64,000 nt of DNA, from the NCBI GenBank assembly GCA_030426765.1, contig JAUHXV010000005.1, positions 1 to 64,000 on the forward strand, read 5' to 3'. Under the pieces are notes generated by a model. It made no database searches and was not told the DNA's origin. It saw nothing but the letters and a program-made list of their open reading frames with translations. Shown one piece after another: positions 1-8,810 of this stretch. The DNA is from Bacteroidia bacterium (lineage in GTDB: Bacteria > Bacteroidota > Bacteroidia > Chitinophagales > Saprospiraceae). Each line of letters begins with the position of its first letter. The stretch's first letter is position 1. Position numbers and translations under genes: made by a program.

Positions 1-972
1 TCACAATATACCGATGATCCGCCTCCGGAGAATATTGAGATTGTTTCTGCGATCAATTCCATTAACCCGCTCAATTGGATCAAAACGGGTTTAAATATCA
101 AAAAGGCAAAGCCTGATATAATCCTTGTCCGTTTTTGGATTCCCTTTATGGGTCCTGCGTTGGGTACAATTCTGCGGCTGGTCAGAAAAAATAGACATAC
201 GCGTATTATTGGCCTGACAGATAATGTTATACCACACGAAAAGCGTCCCGGAGACACGCTGTTTACAAAGTTTTTTCTGGGAAGCTGTCACGCATTTATC
301 ACCATGAGTGAAAAAGTTATGTCTGATCTCAGGCAGTTTGAAAAGCATAAACCGGCCATTCAGGTTGCTCACCCGCTATACGATAATTTTGGTGAGGCTG
401 TTCCCCGGAAATCTTCAAGAGAGTTCCTTGGCATTTCTCAAAATGAGAAGATTATCCTGTTTTTCGGATTTATCAGAAAGTATAAAGGACTGGATCTTTT
501 ACTCAGGGCGATGGCGGATGAGCGCATCCAGGCATCCGGCATTAAATTGTTGGTAGCCGGTGAGTTTTATGATGACCAAAACACGTATGATTCGCTGATC
601 GCACAACTAAACATTGAAGAACAGTTGATCTTACGGACCGCATTTATTCCGGACCACGAAGTGATCCACTATTTCTGTGCGTCAGATCTTGTCGTCCAAC
701 CGTACCGAAATGCTACTCAGAGCGGCGTCACTCCACTGGCCTATCATTTTGAAAAGCCTATGGTCGTGACCCGGGTGGGTGGCCTTCCCGCAATGGTACC
801 GGATATGCAGGCCGGATTGGTGGCGGAAGTGGATCCAACAAGTATCGCTGATGCGATTTTGAAGTTTTTTGCATTAGGGGAAGACTTTTTTATTCCTCAT
901 CTTCGTGCCGAAAAGAAAAAACTTTCGTGGTCAGTGCTTGTGGACAGTATCAAATCCCTGAGCAGATCATAG
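1..972 (+). CDS. Glycosyltransferase family 4, 5'-truncated by the window edge
   Basis: The reading frame is open from base 1, so the gene begins upstream of the window and the Met at 148 is probably internal. The visible part has the GT-B C-terminal nucleotide-sugar binding half. 'ILFFGFIRKYKGLDLLL' is the typical start of the second Rossmann domain, and 'QSGVTPLAYHFEKPMVV' followed by 'RVGGLPAMV' is the donor-binding region. This group transfers a sugar from an activated nucleotide donor to a glycan or lipid acceptor, in the cytoplasm or at the inner membrane. It lies 57 bp upstream of the heptose kinase on the same strand, so it may use the GDP-heptose made by that operon; this is inference. 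The acceptor cannot be told from sequence. Confidence 0.85.
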   Translation, partial: SQYTDDPPPENIEIVSAINSINPLNWIKTGLNIKKAKPDIILVRFWIPFMGPALGTILRLVRKNRHTRIIGLTDNVIPHEKRPGDTLFTKFFLGSCHAFITMSEKVMSDLRQFEKHKPAIQVAHPLYDNFGEAVPRKSSREFLGISQNEKIILFFGFIRKYKGLDLLLRAMADERIQASGIKLLVAGEFYDDQNTYDSLIAQLNIEEQLILRTAFIPDHEVIHYFCASDLVVQPYRNATQSGVTPLAYHFEKPMVVTRVGGLPAMVPDMQAGLVAEVDPTSIADAILKFFALGEDFFIPHLRAEKKKLSWSVLVDSIKSLSRS

Positions 973-1029
973 AAATCAACGCGTATGACCGTATATCCGT
1001 TGTATGCGTAAGACAAACATGACATCGAG

Positions 1030-2052
1030 ATGATTTACAGAAGCAAAGCACCTTTGCGTATCGGACTTGCAGGAGGAGGTACGGATGTCAGTCCATACTG
1101 CGATCTGTATGGCGGTGCGATTTTGAATGCTACCTTATCACTGTATGCGTATGCGACGATCGAAGTGTTGAAAGAACAGAAGATTATTTTAAATGCAGCG
1201 GATCAGGGAAAGGAGCTCACCTATGAAAAAGCGGACACTTTGCCTATTGACGGTCAGCTGGACTTGCTGAAAGGAGTATATAATCGTATCCGGGAGGATT
1301 TTGGTGTCAATGTACCTGGGTTCAGATTGACCACATATGTGGATGCTCCACCCGGATCTGGATTAGGTACATCGTCAACGCTGGTGGTAGCTATCGTAGG
1401 TGCATTTGCAGAATGGCTGTCGTTGCCAATGGGCGAGTATGACATGGCCCATTATGCATATCGAATAGAACGTCAGGATTTAAATCTCGCGGGAGGTAGA
1501 CAGGATCAGTATGCGGCTACCTTTGGCGGTGTAAATTTTATGGAATTCTTTGAAGGTGATAAAGTGCTTGTCAACCCACTGCGGATCAAGCGAGAATATT
1601 TATATGAGTTGGAGCACAACCTCTTGTTGTATTATACCTCCACCAGTCGGGAATCGGCCAGGATCATCGAGAAGCAGGCAAAAAATGTAGACGACAAAAA
1701 TAAATCTGCTATTGAGGCTATGCATCAGCTTAAGGTGCAGGCGCAGTTGATGAAAGAGGCCTTGCTGAAAGGCAAGCTGGATGAGATCGGTGAAATCCTG
1801 GATTTTGGTTTCATGCAAAAGAGAAAAATGGCGGAGGGTATTTCAACGGACTGGATAGAAGAGATTTATACGGAAGCCAAAAGGGCAGGCGCCACAGGAG
1901 GGAAAATTTCAGGTGCAGGCGGTGGTGGGTTTATGATCTTTTATTGCCCATCCACAACTAAGTATAAGGTCATTCAGGCGCTCTCCCGGTTTGGCGGTAT
2001 GGAAAAAAGATATGAATTTGTCAAGCACGGGCTCAGCACCTGGACAGTATAA
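1030..2052 (+). CDS. hddA: D-glycero-alpha-D-manno-heptose-7-phosphate kinase (GHMP family)
   Basis: A GHMP kinase of about the usual length (340 residues). It opens with 'APLRIGLAGGGTDVSPY', as in HddA and related sugar kinases. The ATP-binding loop is 'PPGSGLGTSSTLVVA' near residue 105, and the third GHMP motif 'GGKISGAGGGGFM' is near residue 290. HddA phosphorylates D-glycero-D-manno-heptose 7-phosphate at C1, giving the 1,7-bisphosphate on the GDP-heptose branch. The next two genes encode the isomerase and the guanylyltransferase/phosphatase of the same route, which supports HddA over other GHMP sugar kinases such as fucokinase-like proteins. The product is cytoplasmic. Confidence 0.88.
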   Translation: MIYRSKAPLRIGLAGGGTDVSPYCDLYGGAILNATLSLYAYATIEVLKEQKIILNAADQGKELTYEKADTLPIDGQLDLLKGVYNRIREDFGVNVPGFRLTTYVDAPPGSGLGTSSTLVVAIVGAFAEWLSLPMGEYDMAHYAYRIERQDLNLAGGRQDQYAATFGGVNFMEFFEGDKVLVNPLRIKREYLYELEHNLLLYYTSTSRESARIIEKQAKNVDDKNKSAIEAMHQLKVQAQLMKEALLKGKLDEIGEILDFGFMQKRKMAEGISTDWIEEIYTEAKRAGATGGKISGAGGGGFMIFYCPSTTKYKVIQALSRFGGMEKRYEFVKHGLSTWTV

Positions 2053-2119
2053 GATGTCGAGAACGTAGCCTGGGGTGACCCGTAGATGAAGTTTTAAAAG
2101 AAAAGTATAATTATAGAAA

Positions 2120-2695
2120 ATGCAGGATAAAATAAAATCCATTGTACAGCAATCCGTGACCACCAAACAGATGTTGTTGGAAAATGAGGATTTGCTTAAA
2201 TCAATCGAAGCCATCGTGCTGGAAATTGTGTTGGCCTTCAGAGCTGGCAACCGCGTGTACTTTTGTGGCAATGGGGGCAGCGCTGCGGATGCGCAGCATC
2301 TTGCCGCAGAGTTTTCTGGTCGCTTTTACAAGGATCGATTGGCATTGCCCGCCGAAGCATTGCATTGCAATACGTCATACCTGACGGCCGTCGCCAACGA
2401 CTACGGATACGAACACGTGTATGCCCGATTGATTGAAGGGGTCGGCCAACCGGGAGATATTTTGGTTGGGCTGTCCACTTCGGGAAACTCGGTCAATATC
2501 CTTGAAGCGTTAATGAAAGCTCGGCGAAAAGGCATGACCACGGTGGGACTGACCGGAGAAGAGGGAGGAAAAATGCGTGAGGAGTGCAATTTCCTGGTTA
2601 ATGTACCGTCTAAAGACACACCGCGAATTCAGGAGTGCCATATTATGATCGGGCATATCATTTGTGAGCTGGTCGAAAGTCAGTACTTTGATTAG
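2120..2695 (+). CDS. gmhA: Phosphoheptose isomerase (SIS domain)
   Basis: A 191-residue SIS-fold protein, the normal GmhA size. It carries 'VYFCGNGGSAADAQHLAAE' near residue 50, the substrate-binding signature of GmhA, and 'VGLSTSGNSVNILEAL' near residue 118. The C-terminal 'QECHIMIGHIICELVE' holds the conserved catalytic His/Glu area. The enzyme isomerises sedoheptulose 7-phosphate to D-glycero-D-manno-heptose 7-phosphate, the first committed step of heptose synthesis. Its 3' end overlaps the next gene by 32 bp if the ATG start is used there, pointing to translational coupling. DnaA-associated SIS proteins (DiaA) are related, but the pathway neighbours favour GmhA. Confidence 0.9.
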   Translation: MQDKIKSIVQQSVTTKQMLLENEDLLKSIEAIVLEIVLAFRAGNRVYFCGNGGSAADAQHLAAEFSGRFYKDRLALPAEALHCNTSYLTAVANDYGYEHVYARLIEGVGQPGDILVGLSTSGNSVNILEALMKARRKGMTTVGLTGEEGGKMREECNFLVNVPSKDTPRIQECHIMIGHIICELVESQYFD

Positions 2696-3947
2696 AGAGG
2701 TCATCATACTGGCCGGCGGACTGGGTACTCGACTGAAAGGTACAGTACCTGATGTACCGAAATGCATGGCGCCTGTCGCAGGCCACCCTTTTTTGTTTTA
2801 CATCCTCCAATACCTCCAGCACCAGGGTGTCGAGCGGTATATTTTTTCTCTGGGGCATAAGCATGAGGTTGTTCAGGCATATTTGAAGACAGAGTATCCA
2901 ACCATGGATTACACATGTGTGGTAGAAGAGCAGCCTTTGCAGACCGGTGGAGCTATCCAGCTTGCGATCCGTGAGGCTGAGGATGATCACGTGTTGATCG
3001 TCAATGGTGATACGATGTTTAGTGTCGATCTGAAAGCCATGGCTGAGGCACATCGTTCTTCGGGAGCTGAATGTACACTGGCTTTGAAACCAATGCGTGC
3101 ATTCGACCGGTATGGTGCTGTGGAAAGTGGATCGGACAACCTCATTCTGTCTTTTAGAGAAAAAGAATTTGTGGCGCAGGGAGATATCAACGGAGGAGTA
3201 TATATCCTGGATAAAAATTCTTTTCTCGCGAGAAACTGGCCCACAGTTTTTTCTTTTGAATCCGACTACCTGACTCAATGCGTGGCTGAAAAAAGATTTT
3301 TTGGTTTTCGTCAGGACGGCTATTTCATAGATATCGGCGTGCCCGAAGATTACACGCGAGCGCAGCAGGAGTGCAAGCAATTTTTATTTCCATTCTCTTC
3401 CATAGATGCACGTTGGACGTTATTTCTCGATCGCGATGGTGTGATCAATGAAAATAAGGATGATAGTTATGTCTTTAACCCCGGCGAATTTGTTTTTAAA
3501 AAAGGACTGCTTGAGGCAATGCCCTTCCTGACCTCGGTATTTCAGAGAATCATTGTGGTGACGAATCAGCGGGGAATTGGAAGAGGACTGATGACAATTG
3601 AGGACCTTGACAAGATCCATGCGTATATGATCGAAGAGGTGGTCCAGGCCGGAGGGAAAATAGATGCTGTCTATTATTGCACGGCAGTCAATGACGATCA
3701 TCCGGATCGAAAACCCAATCCGGGTATGGGAAGGCGAGCGATGGAAGACTTTCCGGAAATTGATTTTCGGCGCGCAGTGATGATTGGTGATAAAGCTTCA
3801 GATATGGCCTGGGGCAGGGCGTTGGGGACGAAAACTGTACTCATCTCGTCTGAGCGTTATAAAGCTACGATTGAAGAATCCAATGTGGATTTATTTTGCA
3901 AAAGCGTTGCGGAGTTTGTTGACCTAATGAAATCCCACGGTTCATGA
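2664..3947 (+). CDS. hddC-gmhB: Fused heptose-1-phosphate guanylyltransferase and heptose-bisphosphate phosphatase
   Basis: Two enzymes in one chain of 427 residues. Residues about 12-235 are a sugar nucleotidyltransferase with 'LAGGLGTRL' and the 'PKCMAPVAGHPFL' lysine region, and 'VNGDTMF' as the metal-binding Asp motif. From about residue 250 there is a HAD phosphatase: 'FLDRDGV' (D256 and D258), 'VVTNQRGIGRG', a 'DRKPNPGM' lysine motif and 'MIGDKASDM'. Known family roles are HddC (GDP-heptose formation) and GmhB (removal of the 7-phosphate). The loop before 'DRKPNPGM' has one Cys and lacks the C-x-H...C-x-C zinc site of E. coli GmhB. ATG 2664 overlaps gmhA by 32 bp; a TTG at 2688 just before the nucleotide-binding strand is an alternative start. 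Confidence 0.87.
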   Translation: MSWSKVSTLIREVIILAGGLGTRLKGTVPDVPKCMAPVAGHPFLFYILQYLQHQGVERYIFSLGHKHEVVQAYLKTEYPTMDYTCVVEEQPLQTGGAIQLAIREAEDDHVLIVNGDTMFSVDLKAMAEAHRSSGAECTLALKPMRAFDRYGAVESGSDNLILSFREKEFVAQGDINGGVYILDKNSFLARNWPTVFSFESDYLTQCVAEKRFFGFRQDGYFIDIGVPEDYTRAQQECKQFLFPFSSIDARWTLFLDRDGVINENKDDSYVFNPGEFVFKKGLLEAMPFLTSVFQRIIVVTNQRGIGRGLMTIEDLDKIHAYMIEEVVQAGGKIDAVYYCTAVNDDHPDRKPNPGMGRRAMEDFPEIDFRRAVMIGDKASDMAWGRALGTKTVLISSERYKATIEESNVDLFCKSVAEFVDLMKSHGS

Positions 3948-4321
3948 ATGATCAAACGTTGATATTTCTCTGCGGTGTGTATGCCCTGGGTTTTGCAGTT
4001 TTCCACACGCAGTTCTGGCGGTTGTTTAAATGGAAGGAAGAGCTCAGTAAGCTATCTTCCATCAACCGTGCGATCATGCAAATCATGAATCTTCGACTGA
4101 TCTATTTTTTTGTGTTTGTGGCGGCAGCGTGCTTTTTCTTCTCGGAAACGTTAGCCACGACCACGTTTGGTAATTTCTTCTTATTGGGTATCGCCTTGTT
4201 TTGTGCCGGCAGAACGATAGAGCAATTCATTTTCATCAAATCCAGCCATCCGCTCGCTCAGTTGCTGACCTATTTGTTCATCTTTGGCACTATTCTATTT
4301 GCAATTCCGGTATTCTTGTAA
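3944..4321 (+). CDS. Small integral membrane protein, function unknown
   Basis: A 125-residue protein with four likely membrane helices: residues about 5-22, 48-68, 74-94 and 104-124. The start overlaps the stop of the heptose fusion gene as ATGA, so it is translated as the last gene of that operon. I do not recognise a family and there are no catalytic motifs. A charged loop (residues about 25-45, 'FKWKEELSK') separates the first two helices. Its position suggests a link to glycan or lipid export or modification, but nothing in the sequence proves this. Confidence 0.75.
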   Translation: MNDQTLIFLCGVYALGFAVFHTQFWRLFKWKEELSKLSSINRAIMQIMNLRLIYFFVFVAAACFFFSETLATTTFGNFFLLGIALFCAGRTIEQFIFIKSSHPLAQLLTYLFIFGTILFAIPVFL

Positions 4322-4356
4322 GCAATTGCATGCGGAATTTTGGCACTTTACCCGAT

Positions 4357-6753
4357 TTAGTAGATTGTTTCCTTTACCTGAATGACAAATCCTTCGAGTT
4401 CGAACCCTCTGCTGTTCAAAACTCGAATGTAATGAGGGCCTGGTTTGTATAATCGCATTGTGTTAAAATACCGAGATCCTTTGTCAGTATTTATCTCTGT
4501 AGTAAATTTTCTGCGATTGACTTCTAAGACTTCTCCATTGTCATCCTGTAATTCAACTGTGATGATTTCCTCTTTAGGACTATTAATTCTTAGCCAGAAC
4601 CATAACGGCCTTCCCATGGCGAACGTAGTCTCCATGACGGGTGGCTGATCGAGTGATGGCCGCTTGCTGGAAGTGATCAATACACTGTATTCTGTAAATC
4701 CAACCTGATCCTCCTTAACCGGTACATCTGCAATGATGAATTTTTTTCTTCCTACGGTCACACCCTGGCTATTCAGGACTTCAGCGGTGAACTTGCCAAC
4801 TTCCTTAAACGTGTTGTTTAAGCCTACCCAAAGCGTGGTACTGTCTTTTTGTGCTTCGACTTCGAGAAAGGATGAATTAATAATTTCATTACTGTCTCCC
4901 CGAATCCAGTTGACCTGAATAAATTCCTTTGGCCTTGGCGTAATTAATTTAAGTGCTAGAAAAACACTCTTGGAATGTAAAACAGGCACTTCATCATTAT
5001 TTCCATCATCTTCCTGACTATCCATAGGCCGCATGGCTACGACAGAAATGTAATTGGCTTTCATTTCATCATCTGTCATTTTCTTGTTGCGCACCAGTGA
5101 CTTTAAGGCGATCAGATGTTTAGGCATTTGAAACTTTGGTAAATCTCCTGATAAGGTGGAATCTAATTTATTGATCTGATGATCAACCAGATCGATAATA
5201 TTTTTAATCGAATCCGCTTTCGCATTGGATATTTGCTTTTCAAGAGCCAATTTGTCATTTTCCTCATTGAGCTGGCGATTCTTTTTTACGGAGAGAATCG
5301 CAATGGCCGTGGCTGCACCGATGACCAAAAGACCGATCACACTAAATAACATAATGCGTACGCGGGCCAGTTTTTTCTCCTGCTCTCGATTGCTTTCTTC
5401 GATCAGACGATTCTGTTCCTCATTTTCTATGCGGACAATCTCCGTTTCGCAATCGTCAAGAAATTTTTCCAACTCAGGGGTTAAAGCAATTTGCGAACGA
5501 AACTGGTCAAAAGCAGAGAGCTGTTTCCGGTTGAGATAAGCACCGGTTTTTTTGTACTCCTCATACGCATTGAGGACACGTCTGCGCATATTTTGCAGCA
5601 GGCGGTCGGATTCTGACTTCCTTCTGTGGATTACCAGAGCCAGACTGTCATGGGCCAATTCGATGGTCTTGTTGTCCTTCCTGAGGATCCGGTCGGAATG
5701 GAGTGTGAGGATGATATCCCGGATAATTTCCGGAGGGATATTGCCTAAAAACATCGACGCTTCTTCAGCGAGGACGATATTTTCGCCATCCATTGTATAT
5801 GTGACCGGATTTTTTGTGCCTTCATCGGTCACAAAGACATTCAGGATAGTCTGGATAAAACGAGGGTTGACCTCTCCATACGTGGCCTCCAGTTTGGACT
5901 GTAATACTTTTGTCTGGTCTTCCAGGAAGCGCTCCAGTACATTGTCTATTCTGCCCAGGCTGTCGATATCTGCTTTAGTAATATCAAGATGTGGAAAACC
6001 TTCTGACTCTTCGGTTTTGAATTTTCTTTTGTGCACATCCCGATAAAGCATATCCAGATAGACCTGGAGATAGGGAAGTGTGATGCCGGCTTTTGGATCA
6101 TTGATATTGCTCACCATAAGGTCCAGCAATTCTTCTTTGGGTTCGGCAAGATGAATATTGAATTTATCAAAGGAAGAACTGATCACAGACTTCACTTTTC
6201 CGGGTCCCATGACTTCTACTCTGAATCGATGGTCAAAGAGTTCAGGGATGAGCTCTTCAAATGAGTAAAGTTGCGCGATAAACTCTTCCCGCATGATCAG
6301 GACGATCTTGCAGGGAAGGGAGGCATCGAGTAGGGCTCGCAGGCTGGTCATGAATTTTTTCTGCTCTTCTTCTTTGCCACGGATAAACAGTTCTTCAAAC
6401 TGATCGAAAAGCAGGTAGACTGGTCTGAGTGTCCTTCGCAATAAGAGTGACACATCCTCCGTCACATCTCCTTTTGCTTTTCCCCCTAAAGCATTCTGAA
6501 GCGCATCTGCGAGTGAATCATTTAAGTTATCGTTGCGTCGAATAAATATGGGATACCAATCCGGTCCATCAAATCGATTGGCGAGTCCGCATTGAATCAG
6601 GGAAGTCTTTCCGGTACCGGACGAACCATAGATTAATACAAGAGGAGTTTTAAAAACGGTATTATAGGAAATGTCTATCTCCTGATCCCGACCAAAAAAT
6701 GCATCTTTATCAGAAAGGGTAAAGGCATCCAGAAATTTAAAAGGGCTTTTCAT
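4357..6753 (-). CDS. Membrane-anchored STAND-type NTPase (nSTAND1-like)
   Basis: A 798-residue P-loop NTPase. The N-terminus 'FKFLDAFTLSDKDAFFGRDQEI' resembles the lead-in of nSTAND1 domains. Walker A is 'GSSGTGKT' (residues 43-50) and Walker B is 'LLFDQFEE' (D117). A winged-helix-like segment follows, with 'SDRILRK' and 'ELAHDSLALVIHRR' near residue 380. A basic and acidic helical stretch leads to a single membrane helix at about residues 465-490, then a coiled coil, then a beta-rich C-terminal half of about 250 residues resembling immunoglobulin-like folds. STAND proteins are ATP-driven switches in signalling, immunity and cell death. Its start overlaps the stop of the upstream CHAT protease gene by 4 bp, so the two are made together. 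The membrane anchor plus a non-WD40, non-TPR sensor half is unusual. Confidence 0.85.
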   Translation of the reverse strand: MKSPFKFLDAFTLSDKDAFFGRDQEIDISYNTVFKTPLVLIYGSSGTGKTSLIQCGLANRFDGPDWYPIFIRRNDNLNDSLADALQNALGGKAKGDVTEDVSLLLRRTLRPVYLLFDQFEELFIRGKEEEQKKFMTSLRALLDASLPCKIVLIMREEFIAQLYSFEELIPELFDHRFRVEVMGPGKVKSVISSSFDKFNIHLAEPKEELLDLMVSNINDPKAGITLPYLQVYLDMLYRDVHKRKFKTEESEGFPHLDITKADIDSLGRIDNVLERFLEDQTKVLQSKLEATYGEVNPRFIQTILNVFVTDEGTKNPVTYTMDGENIVLAEEASMFLGNIPPEIIRDIILTLHSDRILRKDNKTIELAHDSLALVIHRRKSESDRLLQNMRRRVLNAYEEYKKTGAYLNRKQLSAFDQFRSQIALTPELEKFLDDCETEIVRIENEEQNRLIEESNREQEKKLARVRIMLFSVIGLLVIGAATAIAILSVKKNRQLNEENDKLALEKQISNAKADSIKNIIDLVDHQINKLDSTLSGDLPKFQMPKHLIALKSLVRNKKMTDDEMKANYISVVAMRPMDSQEDDGNNDEVPVLHSKSVFLALKLITPRPKEFIQVNWIRGDSNEIINSSFLEVEAQKDSTTLWVGLNNTFKEVGKFTAEVLNSQGVTVGRKKFIIADVPVKEDQVGFTEYSVLITSSKRPSLDQPPVMETTFAMGRPLWFWLRINSPKEEIITVELQDDNGEVLEVNRRKFTTEINTDKGSRYFNTMRLYKPGPHYIRVLNSRGFELEGFVIQVKETIY

Positions 6754-8495
6754 AGGTCTTTGAGCGGTTGATTAAAAAGGCTTTGCGCGAAGGCATCAAA
6801 CTGATCTCTCAATACTTTAAAATGTTTTTGCTTCTGTATCAGTAACAAAGGATCCTGCGGTTTGTACACATGTTTGTATACATACGAATCAGACGCTTTG
6901 TCATACCGGTCAAAGTAAAACAGCTTGGCTATACTGGCTTTATTATCAAAAGCATTTTCATCAACGATAAATGGACTTAAATTGAGTGTTTCCTTCGGAT
7001 CATTCTTTTTAAATACCATCACAGAATTGCTGTCCAGGGCCTCTTCATCGATTTCCTGCCGAACGGCCAGACCGACAAATCGTTGTTCCAGTTTAACCAC
7101 ATTGTGCTTGTATCGAGTGGTTATGAATCGCTTGTACTTCAGTACATCGATATCCTTTACAGACGCCATGATATACTCTGTAATAAACCCAAGATGACTG
7201 AAGAGCTCGGCAAGCTTCTCTTCACTTACAGCACATACACCTTTTACCTCATCATTGGAAATGGAGTTTTTTTCAATTTTCTCCCGTACAAACTCGAGGT
7301 GGCTGACAGCATCGTAGAGTGCCCCTTTGGCGTTATATTTTTCGGACAACTCTGCCAATTCAGTTACAAAGTAGCTTAGATTATTGCTATCCATAATTTC
7401 CCTGGCAGCAACGCTGAGATCGAGAAATCGCTGAGTATTGGTGCCTGCTACAGCGGACATAAAAAACTCCTTCAGCTTTTTTACACTCTCTTCGGGAATG
7501 GTAAATGAATCACTGCTTACCCTTGCATCCCACAAATCGGCCAGGATTGTAAAGCCTAAAAGTTCGATGACGGTATTATAAATGACAATGATTTGCTGCA
7601 AGCGTGGTTCGCCAAGTTGATTAAAAAATACCTGTCCGCCTGCTCCGGCATCACTATCCACCAGTAGTTTTCTGAACTGTTCACTGATCGGATGGGGAAG
7701 AGCACGCAGAATAGCCTCTCGTTTATCCAGTATCTCGACGGTCGCGCCCATGCCTTCGTCGTCGACCATTTTTTTGATTTCTTCCAGATGAGGTGCCAAT
7801 GCTTCCATGAGCGAATCGATGAGCAATTCATTTGGAACAAAATCTTCTGTTGCGACAGTAGTGGTATTACTATTGAGCTTCCAGTTAAGCGAAATTTCCT
7901 TTTCCGGAGGGGCATATAATCCCCACAAGGATTCATCTTTATCTTCTTCCGGCTTTTTTAACAGGCTGTGTACTTCCGGTTTGATATCCCCATAACGAGA
8001 CATGATTTCTCCCTTGGCAAGTTCGAAGGCTTCTTTGATCGTGCATTGATCATTCATTGCCTGAAAAAACCGAGTCGAAAATTCACTTGCTTTTCGATCA
8101 TCGATTGGAGCACTTGTAGCGATCACGACAGGTACACCATTTTCCAGGAGTTGGTAGACCTGACCTTTCGTCGAACATCCATTGAGAAACACAAGTTGAA
8201 GCTGAGGACACTGACCCAACAGGTAGGCAACACCTTCAGCATTGGCATTCTCGCCTTCGAGTAGCAGACTATCCTTTTCAGCATGACCGCTGTAGAGAAA
8301 TATGCGCAGATCATTTCGGTATGTGGCGATCTTGGATGAAATCTGCGAAATCGAAGCAAAAGAGTCACTTTTAAGGTTGTAGTGCCCTTTATCACTTCTG
8401 GGTTCCAGTATTTGGTTGAGCCTTTGGTTTTCCTCTTTGAGCGTAGGCAGCGGATTAGTGGAATCATTAGCAAATGCCAGGTAAATAACATCCAT
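6750..8495 (-). CDS. CHAT-domain cysteine protease with large C-terminal helical region
   Basis: The first about 200 residues are a CHAT (caspase HetF-associated with TPRs) protease domain. The catalytic His is in 'LYSGHAE' (H71) and the catalytic Cys in 'VFLNGCSTKG' (C107). The domain closes with 'ESLWGLYAPP', typical of CHAT ends. Residues about 215-581 are mostly helical and match no family I recognise; they could be a self-inhibitory or partner-binding region. There is no signal peptide, so the protein is cytosolic. It overlaps the downstream STAND NTPase gene by 4 bp. CHAT proteases act in bacterial immunity and regulated death, usually released by an upstream sensor; here the STAND protein is the natural candidate for that sensor (inference). 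Confidence 0.87.
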   Translation of the reverse strand: MDVIYLAFANDSTNPLPTLKEENQRLNQILEPRSDKGHYNLKSDSFASISQISSKIATYRNDLRIFLYSGHAEKDSLLLEGENANAEGVAYLLGQCPQLQLVFLNGCSTKGQVYQLLENGVPVVIATSAPIDDRKASEFSTRFFQAMNDQCTIKEAFELAKGEIMSRYGDIKPEVHSLLKKPEEDKDESLWGLYAPPEKEISLNWKLNSNTTTVATEDFVPNELLIDSLMEALAPHLEEIKKMVDDEGMGATVEILDKREAILRALPHPISEQFRKLLVDSDAGAGGQVFFNQLGEPRLQQIIVIYNTVIELLGFTILADLWDARVSSDSFTIPEESVKKLKEFFMSAVAGTNTQRFLDLSVAAREIMDSNNLSYFVTELAELSEKYNAKGALYDAVSHLEFVREKIEKNSISNDEVKGVCAVSEEKLAELFSHLGFITEYIMASVKDIDVLKYKRFITTRYKHNVVKLEQRFVGLAVRQEIDEEALDSNSVMVFKKNDPKETLNLSPFIVDENAFDNKASIAKLFYFDRYDKASDSYVYKHVYKPQDPLLLIQKQKHFKVLRDQFDAFAQSLFNQPLKDL

Positions 8496-8810
8496 GGGTG
8501 AAAGCAGCTATATGTATAAAGAGAATTGAGTTATATGCAATACACAATAATACAAATTTTATACCCTAAATGCCTCTCTTGCTTTATCCACGTGAAAATT
8601 GAAGGGTTATGAAGAATTATTCAAAATAATTATGTCCGATTTGTGTGGCTCATGGCACATAACATCGACGGACAAATCGGCTTGTTTCTCTTTGGGAAAT
8701 TGTACTAAATTAGAGGCTTCCGAAAATCAGATTGGCTCACTGAGGCAATGTAATATACTCGGCTTACAAGAATGATCATAACCTGTCAAACCCTAAATTA
8801 ACTCGATAAC
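8496..8810. promoter_or_regulatory. Divergent intergenic region between CHAT and caspase genes, with inverted repeat
   Basis: This 315-bp spacer must carry promoters for both divergent genes. I see no coding sequence. The clear structure is a perfect 9-bp inverted repeat, CCGATTTGT at 8636-8644 and ACAAATCGG at 8672-8680, with a 27-nt spacer that holds a smaller TGTG/CACA pair. It could be an operator for a shared regulator or a hairpin in a leader RNA. The part next to the CHAT gene is very AT-rich. No clean TAnnTTTG element was found on either side. Confidence 0.45.

Noticed and set aside
2658-3380. A 240-codon antisense frame opposite the heptose fusion gene
   Set aside because: The opposite strand encodes a clearly recognised enzyme with catalytic motifs, and the antisense product has no family features. 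It is a shadow of the coding strand.
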